Positions 1 through 12,200 of a stretch of DNA of 64,000 bases are shown here, one piece after another. Source of the stretch: Euonymus europaeus (Eukaryota; Streptophyta; Magnoliopsida; Celastrales; Celastraceae). Under the pieces are notes generated by a model that saw nothing but the letters and a program-made list of their open reading frames with translations, had not been told where the DNA came from and did no database searches. Location: NCBI GenBank assembly GCA_963580455.1, contig OY756968.1, positions 19,499,996 to 19,563,995 of the forward strand, in the 5' to 3' direction. Numbering within the stretch: position 1 is the stretch's first letter; every line of letters starts with the position of its first letter. Made by a program: the position numbers and the translations under genes.

Positions 1-1437
1 CATAATAAGAGACTTGGAGAAGGATGAACGGGTGAAAGCTAAAATATTTGAAGTTCTTACTAATGTTGTAGCTCATCACAATTATGTGGTGGATAATGGC
101 TTCTTGAAGAACGAGAATAGAATTGTGTTGAGTCCTCTTAGCCAATGGAAGGAGAACTTGTTCACTGAGTTCCATGCTAGTCAAGATGGAGGTAATCCAG
201 ACCTTTTGAAGTCTTATTAGAGACTTAAAAGGAATTTTTATTGGTAAGGAATGAAACGAGAGATCAAGAAATTGGTATCAGAATGCCCAATATGTTAACT
301 AAATAAATATAAGACAGTGGCACCTCTTGGTCTTATACAGCTATTTCCAATTCCACATCAAGCTTGGAAGGATATAAGCATGGATTTTATAATGGCTTGC
401 CCAGCGAAAAGGGAAAAACTGTTATTTTGGTTGTAGTGGACAGATTGACAAAGTATGGTCATTTTATAAGCCTTTCACATCCTTATACTGCGATAAGTGT
501 GGCTCAAGCATTTGTAGATATTGTCTTTTAGATTACATAGAATGTCTGCTTCCATAGTGAGTGACAGGGATCCAGTATTTTTGAGTCTTTTCTAGAAGGA
601 ATTCTTCAAACTTCAGGGCACTAAACTATGCATGAGTTCTAGTTACCATCCTTAGAGTGATGGTCAAACTGATGTGGTAAATAGATTCTTAGAGACTTAC
701 CTAAGATTTTTCACAGGGTTGAAACCTAGAAAATGGTTCCATTATCTACTATGGGCATAATTGAGTTAAAACACAGCTTGTTATATAGCTGCGAAGGCTT
801 GCCCTTGTGAGCTTTTATAAGGCTATCCACCACCTACTATGGCCTCCTATGAGATGGGTTCAGCTAGGTTAGATACTATTGACAAAGCTGTATTGAATAG
901 GGATAGCTTTTTAACAGTGCTCAAGAGCAACTTATAGACTGCTCAAGAGACGATGCAGGTACAAGCCAATAAACACTGTACTGAGAAAGTGTTTACAATA
1001 GGTACTTAGGAATATATTTGAAGTTGGTACCATATAAACTTCCATCTTTAACTTCTCATTCTTATAACAAATTGCATTGGAAGTTTTATGGTCCATTCAA
1101 GGTTATTGAGAGGATTGGTGCAATAGCTTACAAATTACAGCTTCCAGTGGACTCAAAAGTTCACTCCATGTTCCATGTGAGCTGTCTCAAAAGACATTTG
1201 GAGCTTGCTATTATTCCTTGTGTGAAGTTTCCTCAGGTAACTAATTCTGGTTTAGTGCAAGAACCGGTGCCCCAAGCCATTATTGATAGAAGAGTGTACA
1301 AAAAAAGGTAATGTGCCTAGCACTCAATTGTTGATCCAATGGCAAGATCATAGCATTAGAGGAAGCCACTCTTGGGAAGATTATGTTGACTTCCAAAATC
1401 AATTTCCTACCTTCCAGATTAATCTGGTGTCTTGACT
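1..1437 (+). pseudogene. Ty3/gypsy chromovirus pol remnant (integrase and chromodomain)
   Basis: Decayed 3' half of a Ty3 polyprotein, entering from the left window edge. In order it shows the RNase H/integrase zinc-binding region (14-220), the integrase core (about 360-760, with the motif [13 protein letters not shown] and then [10 protein letters not shown]), the integrase C-terminal region with HVSCLKRHL (1018-1230), and a chromodomain-like end (QLLIQWQDHS then SWEDYVDF, about 1325-1400). Several in-frame stops (for example near 217, 529, 765 and 1315) break it, so it cannot make a working integrase. The chromodomain places it among the plant chromoviruses. The only long open piece is 1018-1311. 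The LTR follows directly. Confidence 0.85.
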
Positions 1438-1450
1438 TGAGGACAAGTCC

Positions 1451-1640
1451 AATATTGAAGAAGGGATATGATCTAGCAAGTTCCTACGTGCAGTGTATGT
1501 GAGAATTGTATTAGGTTAAGTGGTTGTTAATAAGGTCATTAGCGTCTATTAATATGTCCTCATGTCAGAATTAGTTGCATATTTCTGTTACGCTTTCCAG
1601 CTTGTATATAAGTGGTCGATACTTTTTTTATCATAATAAA
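1451..1640 (+). repeat. Polypurine tract and partial 3' LTR of the chromovirus
   Basis: A purine-rich stretch (about 1456-1466, TTGAAGAAGGGA) follows the end of the chromodomain reading frame by about 20 bases, as expected for a Ty3 polypurine tract. The LTR is taken to begin at TGATCTAG (1469). A TATA-like GTATATAAG at about 1605 fits an LTR promoter. Similarity to LTR-like sequence fades near 1640, so the LTR seems truncated. The end point is approximate. Confidence 0.5.
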
Positions 1641-2720
1641 TACTGACTAGTTTTATCCAATTGCAAGTGTACGATCACAAGGCAGTAACAGTGAAAGGGA
1701 TCGAATCCATGGGGACTATCACAAAGACCAGTTGTAAAGCAAACAATAGTGTAAACTAATTTAAACAATTTAACCAAGAGTGACGAAATTAACCAGCTTA
1801 GATCAAATTATGAATTCAACAATTAATGAAAATTAACTTGGATTTGACTTACATATTAATTGTCAATCACACAAATTAGGAATTTAACTATGTCAATTGA
1901 AAGACTTTGGTACAGCTCAATCAATTAGATTTTCCTAAACAGCAATCCTAACTTTAGTTCAACTCAGGATCTTTTATTATCAAAGAAGTCTTGGTTTGGT
2001 CTATCCTAAGAACATCCTAAGATAAGCATTAGTATGTCAAAATCGACAATAGCACAACCTAGGATATTAATCTATATCCAATTAGTTATGTTCAAAGTTC
2101 TCTAACCTGAATCGCAAAATAAGTTATTGTTATTTGTCAAACACCGGGTTATGGTCAGCCGAATATGTTCAACTAATAATTCCGAAATATTATGATGTTG
2201 ATCAGGCATGCATAACAAAAGAAAATCAATAATCAATCTAGAGAACAATGAATTAAATCAGTCTAATCAAGAATCAAATCTGTGCACAAAGGTTTTAGTA
2301 GAAGACAACACCAAATCCTAGCTAAAAAAAATATTTAGTTACACATAACTTCAATAGAAATCATAAAATACTCAAGATCAATGTTTGAATCAAGGAGAAA
2401 GATGAAGGAATTGCACTGCTTGGCACGCCTCCTCTCTGCCTTCTTTATTCTAAAAATTCTGGTATCCCTTTTGGCAACTAGGGTTAGGTCTTTTAATAGT
2501 GTTAAGAGTTGGGTCTCAGCTACCACGTCATCTCAACTTTAATTCAGAAACTGCGTCTAGCAGCGGTACTAAGTTCACACACTTCTAGAAACAACTTTTA
2601 TCATTATTTTACCTCAATTGTACCTGTCCATGAAAATACTAATTTGGATAGTACTTTGTACCAAAAATAGATATTTTAAGATCAGAATAATAGGTACAAT
2701 TTTACACCTAACAATAAACA
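1641..2720. other. Non-coding stretch resembling dispersed retroelement sequence
   Basis: No convincing reading frame. The start (CAATTGCAAGTGTACGATC, then GATCGAATCCATGGGGAC) is of a type often found in plant LTR-element debris. A loosely similar start (GTACAAGTCGATCCCACGAGG) lies at about 47164-47185, which suggests a dispersed element. The element class could not be assigned. Confidence 0.3.
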
Positions 2721-3890
2721 GGTTAGCTATCTTTCTTGTAGGCAGTGTTTGATTTGTGATCAATAATAGTTCCTTCTTTCTCTTGTTCTTCTTTGTTTTT
2801 CATATTTGTTGGTTCATTCCTTCCAAACAAGGTCAAGGTTGAAAGGGATCTATCAATCTGTCGACCTCCTCTGGCTTTGTAGCCCATTCCCCTCTTGTGC
2901 CCATTCCCCTGCATAAATTCCCAACCTTCCCTTGTAAATGCTTAACTGTTTCTCTCATAAACTCATGCCCTCTTCTCTCTCCTTTGCAACCCTCCATGCT
3001 TTCTTCTTAATCATGGTCGCCTACCTCCTCTCTTTTCTTCTGTTAACCGGCGCCCCCACCCCCCATTTTCTTCTAGAATTTTAGGTGGGCTAGTATTTGG
3101 GTCAACTTGGGTGGATGGGCTGGCCTTTCGGGTGGTTGGGGATAAGTTCTTAGGTAATTGGGCTTCTCTTGGTAATTGGTCGGGCCAAGCTTTGGATAGG
3201 TAATTGGGTAAAAGATTAAAGTTTGGGGCCTTGATTTGGGTTGCCTCTTTTATTTATTTTTATCTTATTTTTAAAACAAAAATTAAAACCGGATTAAAAT
3301 AGAGTACTACATTATCTCTCAAAATACATGGTAGATTTAAAAAAAAAAATCATGTTCGAACAAATCACGTAAAACTCTTTCTAACAAGACATATCATCAA
3401 TAGTTTTTAATATACTTTTTTAACCAATAAAAAATTAACTTAATTACAAAAAATCTAAAAACTAGACCTAGTTGCAAATAAGTTTAAATAAATGACCTTA
3501 CCATTAACAAGTCATAAAGTATAACTACCTACAATCTTGCCTTTAATTTTTATCATCATTAGTTAAGGCACCATCTGCAGTGCAAGTAGCGGAGATCGTA
3601 TTAAAAAAAAAACCTTCTGATAAAACAATAAATATTAATCAACAAATGCAGATGTTGCTGCTACACTGCAGAGTATAGTAGTGATGAAGAAAGATAATAC
3701 TGATTGAAGTTCATGTGAGCAAAATGGTCTAAACCTCTTCAGGACAGGGGCACATGGTTTCATAAAACTTGCAACCTAAACACCAATTTAATATAAATAA
3801 ATAAATAAAGTGATTAACGCATTAAAAAAAAAGATTGAGATGGTAGATATAGTAGTCAATACTCAATGGAGTAATTGATGGCTAATTGGG
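2721..3890. other. Intergenic; short dispersed repeat inside
   Basis: No gene seen. Positions 3310-3420 (TCTCTCAAAATACA, then AAAACTCTTTCTAACAAGAC) match in order a stretch at about 23771-23870 inside the TIR element at 23572-25429. This is probably a remnant of the same transposon family. The rest is unremarkable AT-rich sequence. Confidence 0.4.
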
Positions 3891-3892
3891 TC

Positions 3893-3930
3893 ATATACAT
3901 ATACATACATATATATATATATATATATGT
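3893..3930. repeat. AT microsatellite
   Basis: Run of TATACATA followed by an uninterrupted (AT)n tract. Confidence 0.85.
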
Positions 3931-4020
3931 CATCCAATTTGCTTCAAACTATCTTGAAATTTAACAAAATAGCACAAACAAAAGGTGTGATTTTAATTGG
4001 AACCTAATCAAAATGAGATG

Positions 4021-4569
4021 TCATCTGCACATTTGTGGGTGAGGAGAAGGTGGTGCTTCACAATCTGGAGAGCAAAAAGAACCACCCGTCATCTCCTTAT
4101 TGTCTATAACATGAAACCCTAACTCATTCAAGAACACCAACACATCTTTTTTCTCTTCAACAAGCTTCAATATCTTCTCAAACACAGAAACCTCACATGG
4201 GATCTTCAACACACCTTCTTGTTGGAACCCGAATTCTTTCTCGGCTTCTCGGAGCAGAATCCCAAAGGCCTGATGCCCTAAATACTCTGTTGGGATCACA
4301 AATCTCTTCAACTCTCTGCCAACACAAACAGCTAGAAACCCTTTCGGAACGACATCGTTTGACGCACTGCATGAAATGTTATTAACATCAGAAAAGGAGA
4401 GTGTTCTCTTGAGGAACTTGATGCTTTTGCTGCTTGTACTAGTAGTAGTAGCATTTGTAGTGGTCGATGATGAGTTGTTTTTGGGTGTATTTGCAAGCTT
4501 TTTCCACTTCTTGAGGATCTGTTGAAGCCTAACAATCTCTCTAATCTTGTTAGGCTTCTTTGAATCCAT
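4021..4569 (-). CDS. SAUR: SAUR family auxin-responsive protein
   Basis: Single-exon 182-residue protein. SAUR proteins are small plant proteins best known for inhibiting PP2C.D phosphatases at the plasma membrane, which keeps proton pumps active and promotes cell expansion. Residues 1-25 give the basic start MDSKKPNKIREIVRLQQILK seen in the longer SAURs. Residues about 31-48 are a Ser/Thr/Asn tract. The SAUR core runs from about residue 74 to 155 (VPKGFLAVCVG, RFVIPTEYLGHQAFGILLREAE, EFGF, GVLKIPCEV). The C-terminus is Cys/Pro-rich. Lack of introns and size fit the family. The start is the first ATG, about 60 bases below a TATA-like box. The gene appears intact. Closest subgroup is the SAUR52/53-like long type (inference). 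No other gene lies within several kb. Confidence 0.93.
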   Translation of the reverse strand: MDSKKPNKIREIVRLQQILKKWKKLANTPKNNSSSTTTNATTTSTSSKSIKFLKRTLSFSDVNNISCSASNDVVPKGFLAVCVGRELKRFVIPTEYLGHQAFGILLREAEKEFGFQQEGVLKIPCEVSVFEKILKLVEEKKDVLVFLNELGFHVIDNKEMTGGSFCSPDCEAPPSPHPQMCR

Positions 4570-4628
4570 GCTGGATGTGATTTGATACTACAAAGAGAAT
4601 ATTTTTGCAAAATGGTTTTGAGTAGGGG

Positions 4629-4636
4629 TATTTAAA
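4629..4636 (-). promoter_or_regulatory. TATA-like box of the SAUR gene
   Basis: On the minus strand the sequence CTTTAAATACC lies about 60 bases upstream of the SAUR ATG, a usual spacing for a plant core promoter with a short leader. Confidence 0.5.
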
Positions 4637-4794
4637 GGAGTTGGAGGTACCTATTGCCTAGCTAGCTAATAGTATACTCTTTTCTTCCTTAATAATATCA
4701 TATAATATGTAAAATAATTAAATGTTTATATATATACACGCACACACATGCATATCATTGAAGTTATAGGATACGTCGGTTAGTAATAAACAAT

Positions 4795-4800
4795 TGTCTC
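4795..4800 (+). promoter_or_regulatory. Candidate auxin response element (TGTCTC)
   Basis: TGTCTC, the ARF-binding hexamer, occurs about 225 bases upstream of the SAUR start, in inverse orientation to the gene. A six-base match can occur by chance, but the position suits an auxin-induced SAUR promoter. Confidence 0.35.
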
Positions 4801-4810
4801 ATTTAGGGTA

Positions 4811-6720
4811 GGAGTGAGAAAAGTTAGTCTGACAGTCTCTCTGCAGGGTTTTTATATTAAATTTCTGATACGTCTAATTATAGATTTAAATTATGTTCCT
4901 TTAATGGTTGTATAATAAAAATATACCATAAGTGCTTACTTACACCGTGACTTGTAGTTCTCTATTCAACTGACATAACACAACTAAGCAGTATATAAGT
5001 AAATGACTAAATATCAAGTTAGCTCCTTTGACACGAGTGAATAAGTGACGCGTTTTATGGACATGAGTATTTTGGAGATTCTCTAAAAGAACACATTTGT
5101 ATGGGGTTTTTTCTTCTTCTTTTATATAATATGCTCAATCTTAGGATATGTAATAAAAATTACTCTCACAAGGCAGAGGAAAACCGAATAACAAAACGAA
5201 TGTTGAAATCAACCTTCCATGAGAAAGTCAACGCTAGAGCTAAAGCATAGAAAGAGAATCATAAAAACATAAGCATTTTCCAAAGTGGAAAAACAATCTC
5301 CATTTATATGGGCTTTTGACTTAAAACAGATAATATTAATTTAATTTGTTTCGTTTGAATTTTCTTACATTTACATCATGGGGTATTTTATTGCAAATGG
5401 GTTTTGATGCAAACTGTCTCAACAATCTAACAATCTAAGCCACGAGACATCAAACTGCTTTGATGGATCCTAAGTTATTAATCAACTGCCTCATCACTTT
5501 TCTATTTCTTGATGATTAATAAATGTTATCAAGGCATTAATTTTTAATATATTAATTTCGTCTTTTTCTATGCTATTTATTTATTCGATTTTGACTACCT
5601 TGAAGATCGTGGAAGGTGGCATTCAAGCAAGTCCATTTGAAAAAAAAATCAATTTTTTTTAGGTTTAACTTTTGAAAAATGGATATATAAAATGAGTCAT
5701 TTTCAACATGCGTCCAAGGAGACATGCTAAGAAATTTTGCGGTCAATGAAAATGAAGAAAACGAGCTCATGTAAAATTTCAACTATAAAAAAATTTTGTG
5801 TCAAAAACGAACTCTACTCTTATTGACTAGTACATTTTCTTAGCATGTACCCTTTGAGCACATATTAATAAAATCGATATAAAATTAATAATCCAAGCTA
5901 GAAGTTGACGTCTTTGGTAGTATCATGTATACTAATGACTAATTCAACAAGAAAAGGCATTTTTCTAGGTGTTTTCTATAGAAACTAATTATTGATCATA
6001 CCAAATCATACATGATACATATATTTCCTATATAATTGAATTAAGTTTTATACATTTATGAATAAATTAAGCCCTTAATCTCACCAACTCTTTCGTACAT
6101 AATTGTACAAGAAATAATAATGTAGCATTTGCAACGGTAATGGTGATTATTTTGTCATTATAGCACATGACTCCACATCATAATTGCACATGATGGGCTT
6201 TTCTTTGTGTTTTCTATATCAACTAATTGAATATTAGTTTAGTTCCAAATTAATCAAAATACTTTTTTTTTATCAATTTTACGAGTCCAATGAAATCCTT
6301 TCTTGGCTTAATCATTGAGAAGTTTCAAATCTTGATTAGGGGTGTGGAGCCTTCAAGATGATGATGATGATGAATAATTTAGATGATCCCAATACATAGT
6401 CAAACCTTCGTTAGTTAGCTAATTAGTCAATTAAAACGTATTATCACTTCTTGGTGTATATTGTTAATGATTGATAGTTGTAGAATATCAAATTCGTAAT
6501 GTTATGATTGATTTGTTTATATGTCACTGATGCAATTTTTGACCGATATAATTAAATTTATAACCTACTTAATTTATAAGCTCACTCACGCTATAACAGA
6601 CGCACGCTATATATTTCTCTCATGCGAGAGTCTAAACAAAGTTCTTCATAAAAGTAGAGGGTAGTTAGTAGTCAAGTTATGCGGGCTCCAGTATTTCAAT
6701 CCTACTTATTTCAATCATTG
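4811..6720. other. Intergenic DNA, no gene seen
   Basis: AT-rich, no ORF with family resemblance. Contains a short GAT trinucleotide run near 6358-6372. Confidence 0.5.
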
Positions 6721-6732
6721 GTTAGGGACGTG

Positions 6733-6734
6733 TG

Positions 6735-6766
<32 letters not shown>

Positions 6767-6770
6767 TATT
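6733..6770. repeat. TA microsatellite
   Basis: (TA)n interrupted by TG. The short reading frame starting within it is a product of the repeat. Confidence 0.85.
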
Positions 6771-7081
6771 AAAAAAGCTCATAAATATAACTCTTCCATA
6801 AAAAAAAATAGGATTGAAATGCACAGATACCCATGGGTGGATCCAAGGCCATCTTTGTGGGATCAACCGACTGAAAAGTTGTATGATTCACTAATATTAT
6901 TAAAAGAATCATTGAATCCGACCTTTTTGAAGTTATATTTTCTTATGTGAATGCTAGTTTGCATTCTATTTTGTTATTTTTTAGGTCTTAAAAATAATAA
7001 TTATGAATAATGGTGACAAATAGCATAGGGATAAACAATCCATATTATCTCATTCCATTATAACATTATATTTCATTATAT

Positions 7082-7168
7082 AGGGTAAACCTGGGTGGAG
7101 GGAGTGGCCGGGTCCCCTAGTCTCCATGGGTCGGCCACTGATTATGGAGGGAGGAGTAACTTTACCCT
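7082..7168. repeat. Inverted-repeat hairpin with nested arms
   Basis: Outer arms AGGGTAAA (7082-7089) and TTTACCCT (7161-7168) enclose inner arms AGTGGCCG and CGGCCACT around a GC-rich loop. This is unusual in such AT-rich surroundings and could be a very short MITE or a hairpin relic. No function is assigned. Confidence 0.5.
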
Positions 7169-7509
7169 ATTTGGTTTGCAAGAGAGAATTTGGGGATTTA
7201 TTAGGTGTGTGAAAATTTTATTTATTATTTTTAAATTATCCATAAAAGTTTCCACTCAGGTTAACTTTAAAGAATATTTTTGACGAACTCCAGTAGCCTC
7301 AATTGGTTGGTTATGTCATACGTAATCTCGAATCCTATTTATTTCTCCTTATTCAAAAAAGGTAATATTTTTGTCACTAATATCTGTAAAATAAAATGAA
7401 AATACCGTACCCTTTGGTACACATTGGGTTAGAAAATGATGTTTTTTATTTTAATACAGTAGAATGAAATTGGGGAGGCTCAAACTCGAGATCTACATAT
7501 GAGATATTA

Positions 7510-7810
7510 GAGCAAGTGCAATGGTAACAAATTTTGGAGTGCTGGAAATTTTGGAGTGTATAGAGAGAGTAATTTGAAAAAATTGTATTGGAATATGTGT
7601 AGAATGATAGAAAAAAAGTGAAAAGTGGTAGAAAAGTATGAGAGAAATGGTGTTGATGCTTGAAATTTGAAGTGTTTGTAAATGAAAAGTGAAAAAAATT
7701 GTATTGAAATATGTGTTTTGTTGATATGATTGTATTGAAAATCGTGTTTTGCTGTAATAGAAGTGGGACCGCACTGAAAAATTTGGAGTGTTGTAGCATT
7801 GGAGATGCTC
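7510..7810. mobile_element. Tourist-like (PIF/Harbinger) MITE
   Basis: A 301-bp element with terminal inverted repeats: GAGCAAGTGCAATGGTA on the left, and GAGCATCTCCAATGCTA when the right end is read in reverse. It is flanked on both sides by TTA (7507-7509 and 7811-7813), the 3-bp target duplication typical of PIF/Harbinger MITEs. The interior is AT-rich, with repeated ATTTTGGAGTG motifs near both ends. Reading frames across it (minus strand, about 7446-7838) are low-complexity and not believed. Confidence 0.75.
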
Positions 7811-8517
7811 TTACGGAGCTTGAGTGCGATATACTCATGGTACTCAGAAAATGATGATTTCTGTCATGTTAGCACATGCACTCACATCTTAGAATGGGAT
7901 GCTTAATAATTAGATGCTACAAATAAGGAAATAAGATTAATTTAAGACATCAACCTATTAATTAATTAATAATGAATTTGGTGAGTGGTCATAGATTGTG
8001 GACAAATCGTACAATTTGACTTTAATTATTTCTTAATATTGAAGAAATCATTAATGGTCATTAATTGTACAACTGGGTTATTATTAATTAATTAACTGTT
8101 CTTCAAAAAAAAATTAATTAACTGCTTCTTTTGCTTCCCATTTTCACATGCATCGCAATGTAAACAGTAATTAAACACCAACCTCCTCTCTCCCAAATTA
8201 TAATTTTATTTTATTTTTCATTAAATAATTATTGCATTTCAATTATTTCTAAAACAAGAAAAAGATAATAGTAAAATAAGAAGAGACGGATTGTGTGAAA
8301 AATCTTATTATATTGGGCGGCATATAGGCAGGGATTGGAGGATCGGTATGGACGATGTCAGGTTCACAAAATTTAAGAATCATATTATTAACACCAGTGA
8401 AATGAGAATCAATTTGTACCAAAATCCTGGTTAGGTTAACCGAATGTTGTCACCCATCACGTACCTAACACCCAATAATGAACAATCAAGTAAGTATCGG
8501 TGAGCAAATGAGTTTGT

Positions 8518-8600
8518 GGTTGAGCGTCAATTATTATGTATGTAGGGATCGACCATTTCAATAGAAAGTGGGTTCGAATCCCCCCTCCCCAATTTCTCTA
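8518..8600 (+). repeat. Possible tRNA-derived SINE head (A and B boxes)
   Basis: GGTTCGAATCC (8571-8581) is a perfect RNA polymerase III B box. TGGTTGAGCGT about 50 bases upstream resembles an A box with one mismatch. Spacing fits a tRNA-derived SINE promoter. No cloverleaf can be folded by eye, so this is not called a tRNA gene. The 3' end was not defined. Confidence 0.4.
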
Positions 8601-10425
8601 AATAAAAAAAAGTAACTATTGGCCTTATAAGTGGGGTGACCTAGTCTCTTTCTGATTTTACTCTCTTTTCCTTGCAACGCGCCCTAAAGAAGCAAATCTT
8701 CAATAATCTATTTGCATTTTATAGTTGTCTATTGCTATTGTGATTTGGATAGTGATAAATAGTTCATATTTTAGGAGCTCGTATTAGCCCATATATAAAC
8801 AATAATTACTAAACCCTAAGGAGAACGGATTCGCTAAATCATAACGGGCTCATGTATTGAATTTTCATGCTATAACCTAAACAATAATTGTTAAACCACA
8901 AGAGAAACAAATTCGCTCAACCCTAACGGGTTAATAATTAATTAGAATAAAATAATAAAACCAAATAAATGTTGAACATATTAATAAAGATAGTAGAATA
9001 ATTAATTAGAATAGAAAAATTAATAGAATAACTAGATATGGGCTACCATTGGTTACATATAATTTTCCTTGTTATTTTGAGCTAAATTCAGATAACCTAA
9101 GAAAAATAAAATTTACTTTTATATGTAACCAATATTTTTTAAAAAAAATAATTTTTTTGCGTGTTCGGATCATCCCACTCTCCTCAAATATGTCGACAAA
9201 CTTCACGATATCAATGTGAAGAATTGAATTTGAGCCTCCCATTTCGGAATAGCTCGTTCTAGCTCAACCGCTCTTGAGTGGTCAATTTAATTATATCCGT
9301 TGTTTATAGGATTAATTAGTTTAGTTTGCTTATTGAAACTGCTTAAAGAAATTGTTTTACAAAAATAAATTAATTTATTAATTTGGTTAATGGTTTTCAA
9401 TATCAGCGGAAATTTTCCTCTCAATCTAACTTTATGTTCAACTGTAAAATGAAATTCTTAGTGACCGTTTGGTAAAGTGTAAACTTTAATAGTATAAGCT
9501 GTCAATTTACCATTAAAGTATATAAAGTAATTAAATAATGAAATAAAAGCTATCAAATATAGGTGTTGTTAAAAAGAGTTTTACGCTTTGAATTCGAATA
9601 TATAATTTTTTTTTTGAAATCTAACATATACTTTCAGTGATAAGAGAGCAAATATGTGAGAGAGACAGTGACAATAGGAGAAATTGAGAAATTATTTTGA
9701 TTTACATATTGACATGAGTCGATAGAACTTATAAACTACTGAGATGAGAAAATGAACATGCGCTCTAACGGACAGAATCTTGTTGGTCCTGATCACATCG
9801 GCATCATGTAAGACAAAGAAAGGGTAGATACTGGTCAATTCGGTCTTTGAGAATGACTAATAAGAAGGTTGATCAGTACTGTTGAAATCGATTTCTGGAC
9901 TTTTGAGCTGAATTTTGAATTTTTTAGACCTTTTGAACTTAAGTTGTTAAATTTGGACTTATTACCTTTTTGGGAATTATTTTTTTTAAGCATGGCAGCT
10001 GTGCAAGTTAGTCTAAGTTAGACGTACGTATTCTTTTCTTTGGAATAATTCTTTAGCATCTTTGGATATTGTTGATCCGCTTTGATTGGGTAGAGTGCGA
10101 GAGAGTGATTTGTTGTTCCAAGTAAGTAATTCTTGACATGGAGAACTTTTTTCTCATTGAAATTCTATATAACATTCATTCATATTAGTGAAACTTTGTC
10201 AGTATTCACCTAGGAAGTAAATAGTTTGTCGAACCTTGCCAAACTCATGTCTTGTGTAATTGTCATTATTCTCTATTTTGTTTTCACATTATTTATTACA
10301 TCGAATCGAGTCGATATTATTCACAACAATCGTGATAATAATCCCATGCATTCCCTAGGTTAATCAGCAAATTAGGCCTAACTTCCGTTTAATTCCCTCA
10401 TAATTAAACATCTCTTATAGTCCCT
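8601..10425. other. Intergenic DNA with one local duplication
   Basis: No gene seen. An imperfect direct duplication of about 50 bp lies at 8798-8848 and 8880-8935 (AACAATAATT, then CGCTAA or CGCTCAA, then TAACGGG). Confidence 0.45.
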
Positions 10426-10429
10426 TTCA

Positions 10430-10650
10430 TTGTAACATCATATTTTATTATAAATTTACAATGAAATATTATTCCATTGTATATGATATTTCATTATACA
10501 ATTACAATGAAGTATCATATTCTACTGTAATATTTCATTGTTATATTCTATTATAACATCATATTTCATTATACACTTATAATGGAATGTGATATTTCAT
10601 TATAAAATTACGATGTTACAATGAAATGAGATAATGTTAGAATGAAATCA
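10430..10650. repeat. Imperfect repeats of a TTTCATTATA / TACAATGAAAT motif
   Basis: The motif ATATTTCATTATA and its reverse complement recur many times here, giving a self-complementary region of about 220 bp. The same motif also appears at 7046-7080. Probably a degenerate non-autonomous element; class unknown. Confidence 0.45.
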
Positions 10651-11435
10651 GATGTTTAGGCCTGTCATATATATATATCACCACTGTTAAACTTATAAGT
10701 AGAAGATTCGCAAGAATGAATATGATTTAATATGATATTGACATTGTGTTAAATAAGATTATTACAATCAAACACGACTTTCATCATCATCCAGTCTTGT
10801 CCCAAATTATTCATGGTTATCCGCAAATAAACAATATTCTATAAGCTAATGGATCCATGCATGAGCTTCTTTTTCAATAAAGGAAAATTTTCAAATGTAA
10901 CAAAAGAATTCACTCAAACTTGGGAAGCAAAGTATGGCTTGTCACCTGGTGGGCATCAATGATTCAATGCACCTCTCCTCTCCTCTGATGCACAATCAAC
11001 CCAGCATGGTCTCTCAATTTAGCATTATGTGCATTTACCTGCATTGCACGTTTCATCATTTTTCCTAGCCCACCTAAGTAGACAATAATCATCAATCACT
11101 TTCCTGCGATGATCTGATGGAGCTGGTGGGTCTGTCAGTGTCAGGCTTATTATTGATGATTGGAACAATCATAAAACAATTTTCTGGCACCAAAGTTGGA
11201 TTTTGGATCATTTTTTCTAGTCTGTCCTCGCTACCAACTAATCATAATCTAATCATTGAAGAAAGTCTCCAGATGACAAGGACAAGGATTGGGAGCTAGT
11301 AGGACCACTGAGCATTGGTCCTCACACTGATGTAATAAAAAAAATTAGAAAAATCATAAATGAGTAGTATTTAGCATGACGAATGCAACGATATTTTTTT
11401 TTGCTCGAAACAAGAGCTCGTCTGAGTTACGAAAA
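10651..11435. other. Intergenic DNA, no gene seen
   Basis: No reading frame with recognisable family features. The 60-residue frame at 11117-11299 has no family resemblance. Confidence 0.45.
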
Positions 11436-11566
11436 AATACTAAAGGATAGTGTACGATTCAAAAAGAGGCTGGAAAACAAAAGAGTTATTGAATTCCTTA
11501 ATAGTCTCAATCGAGATTTGGTCGAGGTGAGAGGATGAATTTTGTTTCAAAAATCCACGTCATCAA
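11436..11566 (+). pseudogene. Ty1/copia gag fragment, upstream half (split by insertion)
   Basis: Plus-strand frame around 11440-11560 reads RVIEFLNSLNRDLVEVRG followed by LFQKSTSS. This matches the part of copia gag that ends in the FL-GLN---DEVRG-IL motif. It stops exactly where the LTR of a minus-strand copia element begins. The gag frame resumes beyond that element at about 13408 (MDEVFFEVRYEE). One in-frame TGA lies inside. Old, non-functional. Confidence 0.6.
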
Positions 11567-12167
11567 TGTTGTGAATTAATGCATGGCTTGATTGGATGTA
11601 AGAAATAATACGAAAAAAATAAAGAATAATAACAATCACACAAGACACAATTGTTTAAGGAGGTTGGACAAATTGCGTACTCTTCGGGTTATAACAACTA
11701 AAGTTTCACTAATATATGAATGAAAGCTACACAAAATTCTAATGAGAAAAGCTCTTTGTGCCTAGAACTACCCAAAAATTCACTTGAAATAACACACCAC
11801 TCTCTCACACTCCTCCCAATCAAAACGGATAACAAAGCCCCAAAGATGTCCAAAAGGTTGCCTCAAAGAAAAGAATGTCTCACTTTTTTTAGAGTTGCAA
11901 CATATAGTCTATTTATACTATACAAGGAATCCTAAAATCCCTAAATAAAAGATCTCCTAATTTGATTCTAATAAGGCAACTTAGAGTTTCCTTCATTTTT
12001 CACCAATCTCTACCTCGATGACAAACGAACCAAAGAAATTCAAACCAAGAAAACTCCACCTGTTTTAGAAGAGCACAAGACCAAAAAATTAACACAATAG
12101 TTAGAGAGCTGAAATCAAATACCAATAACCAACATAACCCCTTCAACTACGTGAATACTTTCCAACA
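11567..12167 (-). repeat. 3' LTR of a minus-strand copia element
   Basis: About 600 bp bounded by TG...CA when read on the minus strand (TGTTGGAAAG at the 12167 side). Its left half (11567 to about 11885) aligns along its length with 13095-13405 in the same order, for example AATCACACAAGACACAA, AAGTTTCACTAATAT, CTCCCAATCAAA and ATCACAAAGCCC-like blocks. These are therefore the two LTRs of one element. A purine-rich tract (TGTGGGGAAGG, minus strand) adjoins at about 12170-12182, as expected for the polypurine tract. Confidence 0.7.
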
Positions 12168-12200
12168 GTTGCCTTCCCCACAAAAAAAACCCCACATTCT

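Noticed and set aside
7446..7838. 130-codon minus-strand ORF
   Set aside because: Covers the Tourist-like MITE; composition is that of the AT-rich MITE interior.
8570..8582. tRNA gene at the GGTTCGAATCC motif
   Set aside because: No acceptor, D or anticodon stems could be formed; a SINE head is more likely.
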